A stretch of 64,000 bases of DNA from AM-0621 sp964573505 (GTDB lineage Bacteria > Planctomycetota > Planctomycetia > Planctomycetales > Planctomycetaceae): the NCBI GenBank assembly GCA_964573505.1, contig CAZNMS010000001.1, forward strand, positions 28,415-92,414, in the 5' to 3' direction. Both the position numbers and the translations under genes were made by a program. The notes beneath the pieces were generated by a model. That model made no database searches, was not told where the DNA came from, and was given only the letters and a program-made list of their open reading frames with translations. This document shows positions 19,454 to 28,058 of this stretch, one piece after another. The stretch's first letter is position 1. Each line of letters opens with the position of its first letter.

Positions 19454-19490
19454 AAAAGGACGAGCATCGGCGCGATGTTCGTCCTTTTTT
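19454..19490 (+). terminator. Intrinsic terminator after efp
   Basis: AAAAGGACGAGCATC (19454-19468) pairs with GATGTTCGTCCTTTT (19474-19488) around a GGCGC loop: 15 bp with a single G-T pair. It is followed by further T residues to 19490. The A-tract on the left pairs with the T-tract, so it could work on both strands. It lies 20 bases after the efp stop. Confidence 0.85.
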
Positions 19491-19655
19491 GTTGGCCCTC
19501 GTTGATACCGAGTACCGGCGATTGATAATTGCACTGCTCGCTGCAATGACCAGTCCGCGCGAGAATTGCGGATATCGCCATTGCTGACGGGCCAATTCAC
19601 TGACGACGCATCCCGGCGACGATCAGCTTCATGCCTCAGTACGAACGGAGTCGGA

Positions 19656-20402
19656 GTGGACGCAGAGAAGACTGATGCCATCGTGATTCGACTCGCCGAC
19701 TTCTCGAATACCAGTCGAGTCGTGACGTTCTTCACCCGCGATTTCGGCAAAACGTCGGCAATTGCGAAGGGCGGCAAGCGTTTAAAAGGCCCGTTTGACA
19801 CTGGTCTTGACCTGCTTTCCGAGTCGCGCATAGTTTTCCTCCGCAAGTTTAGCGGAGCACTCGACATCCTCACGGAAGCGAGCTTAACCCTTCGTTTTCG
19901 GCCCAATTCGGCCAACGTCGGCAGCTTTTACGCCGGGTGTTATGTCGCGGATCTGCTGACTTGCCTCACAATAGAGGACGATCCGCATCCGCATCTCTTC
20001 GAGACCGCGCAGTGGGCTTTGCGACAATTAATGACGCAGGCTGACTACCGACTCGTCGTGCTGCGATTCGAACTTGTCTTACTTCGTGAGATTGGTCACT
20101 TACCGGTACTCGATGCCTGCATCGAGTGCGGCGAGTCGACCGACGAGCATAAGCACTATTCCTACTGGCTCACGCAGGGCGGTCTGCTCTGTCCGCGATG
20201 CCAAAGTGACGAATACTCGCAGCACGCCATTCAAGCGGGGTCAGTCGAGCTGATGAAAAAGCTCGCGATCGACTCCAATCCTCATGCCGAACACGTCTCC
20301 GCCTCTCCCAAACAAGTTCAAGAAGTCAGACGGACTTTGACTTCTTCGATCTCGTCCATTCTGGGGTATCAACCCAAAACTCTTCGTTTCTTGCAGTTCT
20401 GA
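19656..20402 (+). CDS. recO: DNA repair protein RecO
   Basis: RecO helps load RecA at gaps through the RecF pathway, annealing SSB-coated DNA. The N-terminal OB fold starts with KTDAIVIRLADFSNTSRVV and the conserved GGKRLKGPFDTGLDLL follows. The zinc-binding CIECGE...LCPRC pairs of the central domain are present. The frame is open from 19566, but the first 30 residues are not family-like. GTG at 19656 has GGAG at 19647-19650 and gives 248 residues, the standard RecO length. It is separated from efp by a terminator, so it probably has its own promoter. Confidence 0.9.
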   Translation: MDAEKTDAIVIRLADFSNTSRVVTFFTRDFGKTSAIAKGGKRLKGPFDTGLDLLSESRIVFLRKFSGALDILTEASLTLRFRPNSANVGSFYAGCYVADLLTCLTIEDDPHPHLFETAQWALRQLMTQADYRLVVLRFELVLLREIGHLPVLDACIECGESTDEHKHYSYWLTQGGLLCPRCQSDEYSQHAIQAGSVELMKKLAIDSNPHAEHVSASPKQVQEVRRTLTSSISSILGYQPKTLRFLQF

Positions 20403-20530
20403 CACCATTCGCAGCTTGCTACTCGCACGGTCATTGAAGGACCTATGCGGTATAAAATTGCTGTGAAGAGTGTTGGGCGCCTCGCCCCCTCGACGCTTTC
20501 GCGTCTCATTTCCGTGAAGGTGGACCAAGG

Positions 20531-21976
20531 ATGGCCGCCGTTCCCCAAAAACGACGAATTCACCTGCAAACTGCCGGACCGCTATTGGTCTGCGCGGGCA
20601 TTGTGCTGACGCTCTCGGGCTGCCAGTCGACCGGCAATAAGTCGTTCGCATCGCGGTTCAAGATGCCGACGATGCCATGGAGCGAGAAAAAGGACGAGGG
20701 ACGCGTCAAGAACGACGTCGCCGGTCCGCTTCAGCGACTTTCAATGTCGAAGCAGCAACAGCTTCCTCAAACGGAACTCGACCGCGAGCACCTCGCGCAA
20801 GTCAAAAAGGGTCGGGATCTCTTCGAAGAGAAGAAGTATGCCGAAGCCGAGAAGATCCTGAAGGACGTTCAAAAGGCACGAGATCCCGACAAGTTCTCGC
20901 TCTCAAAGCTCTTCACGCTTAGCAACAACGATCGCCCGATGTACGACCCCATTCGGGCTGAGGCGCTCTTCTTTCAGGGAGAGTCGCTTTACATGCAGCA
21001 GAATCTGCGGCGTGCGCGGGACAACTACAAAGTCATCGTGAAGGACTACCCGTCGACGGCTTATGTCGATCGCTCATCGCGACGGTTGTTTGAGATCGCG
21101 AAGCAATGGCTCGGCAACAACGACTTCGCGACCTCCAGCGAGATCACAACGGTCAATCTTGAGGAACCGACGCGTCAGCCGACATCGACGGGACCGCGTT
21201 CGCCCCATCGTTGGTATCACCTCAATCCATGGAACCGCAGCCGACCGGTGCTCGACACAAACGGCTTTGCGGTCGACGCGCTGCGCACCATTTGGACCTA
21301 TGACACAACGGGGCCACTAGCCGACGACGCCTTGATGCTCGCGGCGACTCACCATCTCCGAGAGAACCAAAACGTCGAAGCCGATCGGCTCTTCACTCTG
21401 CTGCGGGAACAGTTCCCGAAAAGCCCGCACTTGCAAGCCGCCTTTGTGCTCGGGTCCCACGTGAAACTCGCGTCGTATCAAGGCGCAGCCTACGAAGAAG
21501 AGACGCTCGAAGATGCGCGTGATCTGAAAGAGAGCACGCTGCGACTCTTCCCGACGGCTCCTGAAGCGGAGCGCATCCGAGGCGAGCTGAAGGACATCTA
21601 TCAAGCGGAGGCCGCTCGACGTTGGGAGCGCGCCAAGTTCTGGCGCAAAGAAGGTCCGAAGGCTGAAGCCGTCTATCTGAAGCAGGTCATCGCAGAGTTC
21701 CCCGATACGCAGTACGCAGAACTCGCCCGAGCCCGCATGCAGGAGATCGGCAAAGTCAGCAGCGCGCCGACGCCATTGGCGGAAGCGCGGCAATTGCTGC
21801 CGAAACCCAGTTCGGTCATGCGGCCGTTCCGCAGTGAACCCGAGGGCGATGCTGATTCCACTGACGACGTCAAACGCGAACCGCCGAAACGCGACGCTCC
21901 GCAAGAACTCACTCCCGAGCAATCAGACTCGAAGCCCGCACGGCGATTCTTCGGTTTGCTGCCGGGCAAAGAATGA
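20531..21976 (+). CDS. BamD-like TPR lipoprotein
   Basis: The protein carries a lipoprotein signal (LTLSGCQS, Cys near residue 32) and then TPR-like repeats, for example KGRDLFEEKKYAEAEKIL and AEALFFQGESLYMQQNLRRA, with further repeat pairs to about residue 420. A Pro/Ser/charged tail ends the 481-residue protein. This layout matches outer-membrane lipoproteins of the BamD/YfiO type, which help insert beta-barrel proteins, but it is about twice as long as proteobacterial BamD. The neighbouring LptE-like gene supports an envelope-biogenesis role. GAAGGTGG stands upstream of ATG 20531. Exact equivalence to BamD is inference. Confidence 0.7.
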   Translation: MAAVPQKRRIHLQTAGPLLVCAGIVLTLSGCQSTGNKSFASRFKMPTMPWSEKKDEGRVKNDVAGPLQRLSMSKQQQLPQTELDREHLAQVKKGRDLFEEKKYAEAEKILKDVQKARDPDKFSLSKLFTLSNNDRPMYDPIRAEALFFQGESLYMQQNLRRARDNYKVIVKDYPSTAYVDRSSRRLFEIAKQWLGNNDFATSSEITTVNLEEPTRQPTSTGPRSPHRWYHLNPWNRSRPVLDTNGFAVDALRTIWTYDTTGPLADDALMLAATHHLRENQNVEADRLFTLLREQFPKSPHLQAAFVLGSHVKLASYQGAAYEEETLEDARDLKESTLRLFPTAPEAERIRGELKDIYQAEAARRWERAKFWRKEGPKAEAVYLKQVIAEFPDTQYAELARARMQEIGKVSSAPTPLAEARQLLPKPSSVMRPFRSEPEGDADSTDDVKREPPKRDAPQELTPEQSDSKPARRFFGLLPGKE

Positions 21977-22089
21977 TGGCGCTACGTCGAATGCAGCCGC
22001 TCTCTTTTGATTGATAGGACTTTTGAGACCGCACGGACGAATGGGGCAGATGACCTATCGCCCGTTGTTCTTTGCGTCTGATCTTCACG

Positions 22090-22626
22090 ATGACTGACTC
22101 ACGCTCATCCGCCGCGCGTCGCCTTGCTGCCTTAGTGGCGGTAGCGGTGCTCTCTGTCTGCGGATGCGGGTATATGGTCGGACCGTCGCATGATCCGTGC
22201 ATCACTTCGGTCGAAGTCGTGACGTTCAAGAACGATTCGTTCCGTCGCGGAATGGAGCAGGTGCTGACCGAAGCCGTGCAAAAAGAAATACAGAACCGCA
22301 CGACAATGAGGCTGACGAAAGGCCCCGGAGCACAGACGCGACTGACGGGCCGCATCGTCGACTTCCGCAAGAACGTGCTCGGTGAAACGAAGAACGACGA
22401 CCCGCGAGAATTACAGCTCACGATGGTCGTTGAAGTCACATGGCAAGATCTCCGCAGCGGGCAAGTGCTCGCTCAGCAAAGCGTGCCGCTCGACACCGGC
22501 ACGGCGGCACTCGCGACCAATAGCGACTTCGCACCCGAAGTCGGCCAATCGCTCGCGACGGTCGTCAACGAGAGCGTGCATACGACTGCGCGGCGGATTG
22601 TGGACTTGATGGATTCCCCATGGTGA
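22090..22626 (+). CDS. lptE: LPS-assembly lipoprotein LptE-like
   Basis: LptE plugs the LptD barrel that delivers lipopolysaccharide to the outer-membrane surface. The protein has a signal peptide ending in the lipobox SVCGCGY, as in LptE proteins, then a small alpha/beta domain (SVEVVTFKNDSFRRGMEQVL and a later TARRIVDLM helix). The 178-residue length is typical. The frame is open to a TTG at 22072. ATG 22090 is chosen because it gives a compact signal peptide, though no good ribosome site is visible for either. It follows the BamD-like gene by 113 bases in the same direction. Confidence 0.75.
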   Translation: MTDSRSSAARRLAALVAVAVLSVCGCGYMVGPSHDPCITSVEVVTFKNDSFRRGMEQVLTEAVQKEIQNRTTMRLTKGPGAQTRLTGRIVDFRKNVLGETKNDDPRELQLTMVVEVTWQDLRSGQVLAQQSVPLDTGTAALATNSDFAPEVGQSLATVVNESVHTTARRIVDLMDSPW

Positions 22627-23022
22627 CGCAGGCACGCGCTGCGATCCGGGTTCATAGGACCGATAGGACCGATAGGTCACATCAAAACTGAGTTTGTGAA
22701 TTCTGCGTCACGATTCGCGTGAAAAGCTGTTCGTGATCTTTCGCCTGCAATTCGACTTACATGGGCTCATCCGCAGTTCGGCTTTGCTATCCGCAGGAAA
22801 GCACGACTGCTGAAAGACGACTTCCTACGGATGGCAAAGCCCGGCTGCGGATGAAGACGGCTCACCTCGGTCGGTAACTCGACTCTGCTCTTCTGAAACT
22901 CGTCGGTCTGAGGCAGAGCCTCGCTAGAACTCAACGGACAAAGCGACTCGGAGATGACGCGTCTTCGCGACAACGATCATTGAGCCGCTTCTCAATCACT
23001 TCTCTCACTCGACTTACGCATT
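22627..23022. repeat. Repeat-bearing spacer: GGACCGATA minisatellite and a 34-base inverted repeat
   Basis: No gene was recognised. Two repeat structures are present. At 22653-22678 there are copies of ATAGGACCG, a unit related to repeats near 39860, 45105 and 48204-48300. At 22767-22801 and 22821-22854 there is an imperfect inverted repeat of about 34 bases: one arm starts TCATCCGCAGTTCGGCTTTG and the other, reversed, starts TCATCCGCAGCCGGGCTTTG. It would fold into a long hairpin with a 19-base loop. Confidence 0.75.
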
Positions 23023-25542
23023 GTGGCCGATGCTCCTGAAACTCCTGAGACCACTGAAGCTCAAGCACCCGCGCCGAAGTCGAAGAAGAAGCTGATTCTT
23101 CTCGCTGTCGTTGCACTGGCGGTGCTCGGAGGCGGGGCGTTCGCGCTCTTAGGTCGCAGAGAAAAGCCACTCACTCCGCCGGAGCAACTCGCGAAGTCGC
23201 TTGAGCTGCTTGCGAATCACGACTCCGCCGAAGATCGCATCCTCGCGACGAAACTCATCGAGGGCGTCGTTGCGGCCAAATACACCGACCCCGACTTCTC
23301 CGGCGCCGTGCCTTATGTGCGCGGCATGCTCCAATTCTATGAGGCGCGCGATCTTGTCGGCGTCGACATTCAGAAGCCGCTGCTCAAAGCGATTGATCTG
23401 CTTGAGGAAGCGCGGCTGCGGACCATTCCCGCCGAGCGACGCCATGAATTGGATTACGCGCTCGGCGCGTCGTTGCAATTGGTCGGTTTGAAGTCGCGCG
23501 CTCGCGACTTTCTCGAAGACGCTCTCGAACACTACGAGCCCGAACGGCAAGAGATCACGAAGCTGCTGCTCGGTAGCTATCTCGAAGAGCAGACCGATGA
23601 GTCTCTGCAGAAATGCACGCAGCTTGCTCAGTCGCTGCTGAAGGACGAGAGCTTGCCCGACGAGCAGCAAGAGCTGATTCGCATTCAATATGCGCAAGCG
23701 CTGAATCTGCTCGACCGCACCGAAGAAGCCGAAAAGGTCTTAGCGGAAGCGGACTCAAAGACGACGAGCACTCAGCAAAGCACGCTGCTCAAAGCGCGTT
23801 CCTTGATGGCCAATGCCGACAAGTTGCGACAGCGCGACGAGAAGGCCGCAGCAGCGAAGTACGTCGAGGCGCAACAATTGTTACAGCCTCTGCTCGCACC
23901 GCTCGTGAGAGACCGCGTTGCTGCGCAAGCGAACTTCTTGATGGCGAGATGCGCGGCTCGACTGCGAAATGACGAGTCGGCGATCAACTACTTTCAGCAA
24001 GTCATTCGCAAGTACCCGACAACGCACGAAGGCGTTGCGTCGCTGATTGAACTCGCCGATCTGCTGCGTCGACTGGGCCGCAACGAAGAAGCGATCGACT
24101 CGTATCGTCGAGCCCTCAAAACGATTCGCCGTCCCGAAGATTTTCGTAATCGCTGGCTCACAGTGCGGCAGTTTCAAGACTCGGTTGATCGCGCATGGGA
24201 CAACTGGGCGGACGACGGTGAGTTTGAATTAGCACTGTCCGTCGCATCCGACTTCACTCCGCTCTTCAGCTTGATGCGAGCAACAGAACGATTGGCTGAG
24301 ACGCATCAGCGCTGGGCTCAGAAGCTGCAAGCTGAGTTTGATGCCGGCGGCTTCGACAAACGCATGTCGCTGACTCCGGAGTTGCGACAACGTTGGCGCG
24401 AGAGCGGTAAGGCTTACGCGCAACTGGCCGAGCTCGTCCGTCCGACAAAGGGCTATGCGCAAGTCGTTTGGCAGAGCGCTTTGCATTACGCGAACGGCAA
24501 TGACTTCGAGACATCGCTCAAGCAGACGGCTGCGTTTTTAGACTCGGCCCCGCAAGAAGGCGTTGCGGTTGCGGTGCTGCATCGCGGTCGGCTGCAAATG
24601 CATCTCGACAAACTCCCGGAAGCGATCGAGAGCTTTCGGCAGATCGTGCGCGAGTTCCCGCGCGATCCGGCGACGTTCGAAGCGCGGTTATGGACCGGGC
24701 ACTGCTTCCTCGAACAAAACAAACTCGACGAAGCCGAGAAGTCATGGCGCGAGCTGATGAATGGCAGTCTTGATCCGCTCGCCAAAGAGTGGCGCGATGC
24801 GAAGTTCGCGCTCTCGCAATTGCTGATTGAGCGAGCGACGAACTCCGAACGACAAGCTGCCGTCACGGACGGGCAGCCTCTGAACGAAGCTCAGAAGCAA
24901 GCACACGAGAAAGCGTTCGAACTCAATCAAGAAGCGATTCGGCATCTCGACGAGTACATCCGCCGCTATCCGACAGCCGACGGTCGCTTCGAAGCGCGGC
25001 AACTGATGGCGCGAGCGTTGCGGTTCTCGATCGGACGACCGCGCGAGCAGCTTCAACAAACAATGCCGGCCGCTGCTCGACAGCAACTGCATCGCGAGGT
25101 CGCAAAGGCTCTCGATCGTGCTCTGCAAGAACTACGCACACTGCAAGAAGAGTTACAAGGTCTGCATACCGCCGGGCGCTTAGATCGGCTCGGCCAGCAA
25201 CTCTATCGCGAGACGTTCTTGTCGATCCCCGACACATTGTTCGAGCAAGAGCTCTATGACGACGCGCTCGACGAATACCGCTCGGTCTTGAACCGCTTCC
25301 CCGATCATCCAATGGCGCTGACGGCTTACGTTCAAATGGCTCGTTGTCACGAACGGCAGGGACGCACCGACGAAGCCCGACTGCAATTCGATCAAGCCCG
25401 CTTGCTGCTGCAGAGATTGCCCGACTCTGCGTTTTCCCCGACGAACACGAGCCTTTCGCGAGCCGACTGGACCGCATGGCTCGATTGGTCACAGCAAGTC
25501 CGACCGCCGAGCCTCCGCACAGCGGCGAACAATCAACCTTAG
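23023..25542 (+). CDS. Membrane-anchored TPR repeat protein
   Basis: This 839-residue protein has a short Pro/Ala-rich N terminus, one membrane helix (about residues 23-44, LILLAVVALAVLGGGAFALL), and a long helical region built of TPR-like repeats. Recognisable units include AINYFQQVIRKYPTTHEGVA, LPEAIESFRQIVREFPRDPA and ALDEYRSVLNRFPDHPMALT. Such proteins act as scaffolds, here probably facing the periplasm. No catalytic motif was seen. The GTG at 23023 is used because it directly precedes the anchor and no nearer ATG exists. It follows lptE after a repeat-filled spacer, so co-transcription is uncertain. The partner is unknown. Confidence 0.8.
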   Translation: MADAPETPETTEAQAPAPKSKKKLILLAVVALAVLGGGAFALLGRREKPLTPPEQLAKSLELLANHDSAEDRILATKLIEGVVAAKYTDPDFSGAVPYVRGMLQFYEARDLVGVDIQKPLLKAIDLLEEARLRTIPAERRHELDYALGASLQLVGLKSRARDFLEDALEHYEPERQEITKLLLGSYLEEQTDESLQKCTQLAQSLLKDESLPDEQQELIRIQYAQALNLLDRTEEAEKVLAEADSKTTSTQQSTLLKARSLMANADKLRQRDEKAAAAKYVEAQQLLQPLLAPLVRDRVAAQANFLMARCAARLRNDESAINYFQQVIRKYPTTHEGVASLIELADLLRRLGRNEEAIDSYRRALKTIRRPEDFRNRWLTVRQFQDSVDRAWDNWADDGEFELALSVASDFTPLFSLMRATERLAETHQRWAQKLQAEFDAGGFDKRMSLTPELRQRWRESGKAYAQLAELVRPTKGYAQVVWQSALHYANGNDFETSLKQTAAFLDSAPQEGVAVAVLHRGRLQMHLDKLPEAIESFRQIVREFPRDPATFEARLWTGHCFLEQNKLDEAEKSWRELMNGSLDPLAKEWRDAKFALSQLLIERATNSERQAAVTDGQPLNEAQKQAHEKAFELNQEAIRHLDEYIRRYPTADGRFEARQLMARALRFSIGRPREQLQQTMPAAARQQLHREVAKALDRALQELRTLQEELQGLHTAGRLDRLGQQLYRETFLSIPDTLFEQELYDDALDEYRSVLNRFPDHPMALTAYVQMARCHERQGRTDEARLQFDQARLLLQRLPDSAFSPTNTSLSRADWTAWLDWSQQVRPPSLRTAANNQP

Positions 25543-25577
25543 AACAAGTAAGGCGAGCGGCTGACGGCGTCTTCACA

Positions 25578-25678
25578 GTACGACGGACTTGCAGTCCGTC
25601 GCTTCTCGCGACGTTCGACGGACTACAAGTCCGTCGTACCAGTGATCCTCACCCAGTGTGCCGGCCCGCCCGGTGAAG
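25578..25678 (-). repeat. Dispersed repeat family A, copy 1 (twin palindrome, about 100 bp)
   Basis: In minus orientation this reads TTCACCGGGCGGGCC..., then TACGACGGACTTGTAGTCCG, then a second palindrome around GCGACGGACTGCAAGTCC. It matches copies at 28998-29098 and 63922-64000 almost base for base. The two palindromes (GACGGACTT/AGTCCGTC type) are separated by about 12 bases. It lies between the TPR gene and the FlgN-like gene. Confidence 0.9.
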
Positions 25679-25780
25679 AAGTTCTCTCTGTTGCCCCAGC
25701 AAACGACTGCGTCCTTCATCACACATCCATCGAACGATCTATCAACGTGCGTCTCAAATCCTTTCGAGGAGTCCATCACA

Positions 25781-26227
25781 ATGACTGCTGACACCTCGCA
25801 CGAATTGCTCACCGCGCTTTGCACGCGGCGCGAATACAGCAAAGCGCTGCTGCATCTTGCTCAAGAACAGCAACTGCTGATCGAACAAGATCAGCTCACC
25901 GAACTGATTCAGCTCATCGCGAAGAAGCAGCGCATCATCGGGATGATGAATGAACTCGGGCATGCGCAGGGCGGTATCGGAGTTTGGTGGCGCCTCACGC
26001 GCGACAGCCTGCCGACTGAAACGCGGTCGCAGTGCGAAGCGGTAATCGCCGACACCGAGAAGTTGCTCGCAGCAACATTGGCTCAAGAGCAGTCGGGAAC
26101 GGACTTCCTCAGCATGCGCCGCGAGGACACTCAACGAGAACTCATGGAGCTCGGCGAAGTCGTTCAAGAGCGGCGCCAACGAGCAACCCGTGCTCCGGCA
26201 CCTCAGCTTTTGGATGTTGTGCGGTAA
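25781..26227 (+). CDS. FlgN-like coiled-coil protein
   Basis: The 148-residue protein is almost entirely helical, with heptad-like spacing (EYSKALLHLAQEQQLLIEQD, LTELIQLIAKKQRIIGMM). FlgN-type chaperones of flagellar hook-associated proteins have this size, an N-terminal long-helix pair and a similar EQ/LxxLxxxKQ pattern. That is the best guess, held loosely, as no flagellar gene is nearby. The frame is open to 25658, but that extension lies inside a dispersed repeat. ATG 25781 has GAGGAG about nine bases ahead and is preferred. Confidence 0.5.
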   Translation: MTADTSHELLTALCTRREYSKALLHLAQEQQLLIEQDQLTELIQLIAKKQRIIGMMNELGHAQGGIGVWWRLTRDSLPTETRSQCEAVIADTEKLLAATLAQEQSGTDFLSMRREDTQRELMELGEVVQERRQRATRAPAPQLLDVVR

Positions 26228-26289
26228 TAAAAGTGACAGCAGGCTCAGTGCGTTGCGGCAAGCAAACGGAACGAGCCGTACTACGAGCC

Positions 26290-26373
26290 GATAGTCGCCT
26301 TTCGCCCCGGGAAAGGGAGCGTCGGCTTTTGCTCCGTAAGAGCTGCCTTTCGCAGAGCGAAAGGCGACTATCG
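26290..26373. repeat. Palindrome family D, expanded copy
   Basis: The outer arms GATAGTCGCCTTTCG and CGAAAGGCGACTATC are separated by about 50 bases of related inner palindrome (GCCCCGGGAAAGG..., TTTTGCTCCGTAAG). The compact version occurs at 58632-58666, where the arms meet around a TCC loop. It lies between the FlgN-like gene and the HAD-UbiA gene. Confidence 0.85.
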
Positions 26374-26405
26374 CGGCCAGTTGTGCGTCATAGATAAGGT
26401 CGAGA

Positions 26406-27635
26406 ATGGATTCTCAAACCCTCGAAGAAACTCGTGCGTCGGGGCTCGCAGTGTCGGTCAATAGCCGACCGCTGTTTGTTGATCTCGACGGCACGTTGAT
26501 CGGTACGGACCTCTTGCATGAGGGCTTCATTCGCGCCGTTCGACGAGACCCGAGCGTGCTGCTCAAAACGCCCGGATGGATCAAGCGCGGACTCGCAAGC
26601 TTCAAGCAAGAGATCGCTCAACGCGCGCCGGTCGATGCCGCGACGCTGCCTTATCGAGAAGCCTTCGTTTCATGGCTGATCGCCGAACGAGCTCGCGGAC
26701 GCGCCGTCGTGCTTGCGACGGCTTCTCCCGAGCAATGGGCAAAGCCCGTCGCGGAGTTTCTCGGCTGCTTTGATGACATCATCGCGAGCGATGCCACTCA
26801 CAACCGAAAGAGCAGCGAGAAGCTCGCTGCGATTCGGGAATGGTGTCATCGGCATTACATCGCACCGCGCAGTTCCGAACCGAGTTCGTCATCCGAGCCG
26901 CAAGCTGATCGAGCAACAGCACTCATCGCTCAAACTGCCGAGCCGGAGTTTGATTACTGCGGCGACTCGTCTGCGGATCGCAAATTGTGGGCGGCGAGCA
27001 AAGTGGCGTATCTCGTCGGACGCGGAACGCGCTTCCGAGCAGCGCTCACGTTGCAGGGCATCACGTGCGAAGAGATCGCTGCAAAGACTGCGAGTCCAAC
27101 AACCGTCTTGAGAATGTTTCGTCCGACCTATTGGCTGCGAGACGCGGCATGCGTGCTTGCTCCTCTGCCGTTTGTTGCAGGGTCCATCAATTGGAAGGCG
27201 GCAGCCGGAGTTGTGCTCGGCTATTGCGCGGCGTCATCAGCGAGCTTCGTGATCAATGACTTGCTCGATCTCGATCAAGATCGGCAGGACGCGGTGAAGA
27301 AGCAGCGAGCAATCGCAGCGGGACTCGTTCCGATTCCGCGAGCGATCGTGCTTTGCGGAATGCTGATGCTGTTGAGTGGAGTCGCAGCCGCGATGACCGG
27401 AAGTCTTGCCGTTGCAGCGACGTTGAGCGCGTTCTTCGTGCTGTCGACGTTGTATTCGTTGTGGCTCAAGCCGCTGCCGGTTTTCGGAGTCGGAGTGCTC
27501 GCGAGTCTGCCGTTGTTTCGCGTCGTTGCGGGATGCTCGGCACTCGGAGTCGCAGCCGCAGATTGGGCGTTGCTGGCGCTCGGATTGGTGTTCGTCGCCA
27601 TTGAAGTCAGAGGCGATGACAATCGAACTTCCTAA
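26406..27635 (+). CDS. HAD-UbiA prenyltransferase fusion, C-terminally truncated
   Basis: An N-terminal HAD phosphatase domain (Asp26/Asp28 in FVDLDGTL, ATASPE, CGDSSADRK) is fused to a UbiA-type membrane prenyltransferase domain (RPTYWLRDAACV; first Asp-rich motif NDLLDLDQD at 284-292). The closest architecture known to me is the family that includes decaprenyl-phosphate phosphoribose transferases, usually about 480 residues. Here the frame ends at 409 after about six membrane segments, before the second conserved motif and last helices expected of UbiA enzymes. A palindromic repeat cluster begins about 20 bases after the stop. It may be a remnant or an inactive enzyme. ATG 26406 follows AAGGTCGAGA. 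Confidence 0.75.
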   Translation: MDSQTLEETRASGLAVSVNSRPLFVDLDGTLIGTDLLHEGFIRAVRRDPSVLLKTPGWIKRGLASFKQEIAQRAPVDAATLPYREAFVSWLIAERARGRAVVLATASPEQWAKPVAEFLGCFDDIIASDATHNRKSSEKLAAIREWCHRHYIAPRSSEPSSSSEPQADRATALIAQTAEPEFDYCGDSSADRKLWAASKVAYLVGRGTRFRAALTLQGITCEEIAAKTASPTTVLRMFRPTYWLRDAACVLAPLPFVAGSINWKAAAGVVLGYCAASSASFVINDLLDLDQDRQDAVKKQRAIAAGLVPIPRAIVLCGMLMLLSGVAAAMTGSLAVAATLSAFFVLSTLYSLWLKPLPVFGVGVLASLPLFRVVAGCSALGVAAADWALLALGLVFVAIEVRGDDNRTS

Positions 27636-28058
27636 AACTCTCGGATCACAGTGGTTTGCTCTCCATCGACCCCGCGTCGATGGGAGCACGACTAGTCGGC
27701 TAGCAATGCCAATCTGCGCAATGTTTCTCGCTCTCCACCGACCTCGCGTCGGTGGAAGCAGCGACTGGGCGGCTAAGGGGCATTCGAGGAGTCCCGTCGT
27801 CAGCGAACGACGACCATCGACCACTTCGCAAGAAGTCTGATTTCGAGTTCGTTAGCGAATCAGTCGTTGCTTCCACTGACGCGGGGTCAGTGGAGAGCGT
27901 CCCTATGCAATTCAATACGGTCAGTGAACTTCAACATTCACAAGCTCTGAGACTGGTAGCACTGACGTCCGAACGGCACTCTGACCGGCGCGGCGGAACA
28001 TGCGGAAAAACGTCGTAAATCACACCTTGCTCAGAGAACCCTCGAAGTCGAGTCCTCT
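27636..28058. repeat. Palindrome cluster family H (three units)
   Basis: Three 30-base palindromes share the outline GCTCTCCA...GTGGAAGC: 27658-27687, 27730-27759 and, reversed, 27869-27898. Their arms differ (ATCGAC, ACCGAC, ACTGAC) but the differences are compensated within each stem, so pairing is preserved. No gene was recognised between 27636 and 28058. Confidence 0.85.

Noticed and set aside
18598..19581. Minus-strand frame of 327 codons opposite efp
   Set aside because: Antisense to the certain efp gene and the end of earP; no family-like motif.
25658..25780. Longer N terminus for the FlgN-like protein
   Set aside because: The extension begins inside a dispersed repeat copy, while ATG 25781 has a good ribosome site.
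27658..27898. Three similar 30-base repeats as a CRISPR array
   Set aside because: The units are full palindromes in both orientations with unequal spacing (42 and 109 bases) and differing arms; a CRISPR array needs direct repeats with even spacers.
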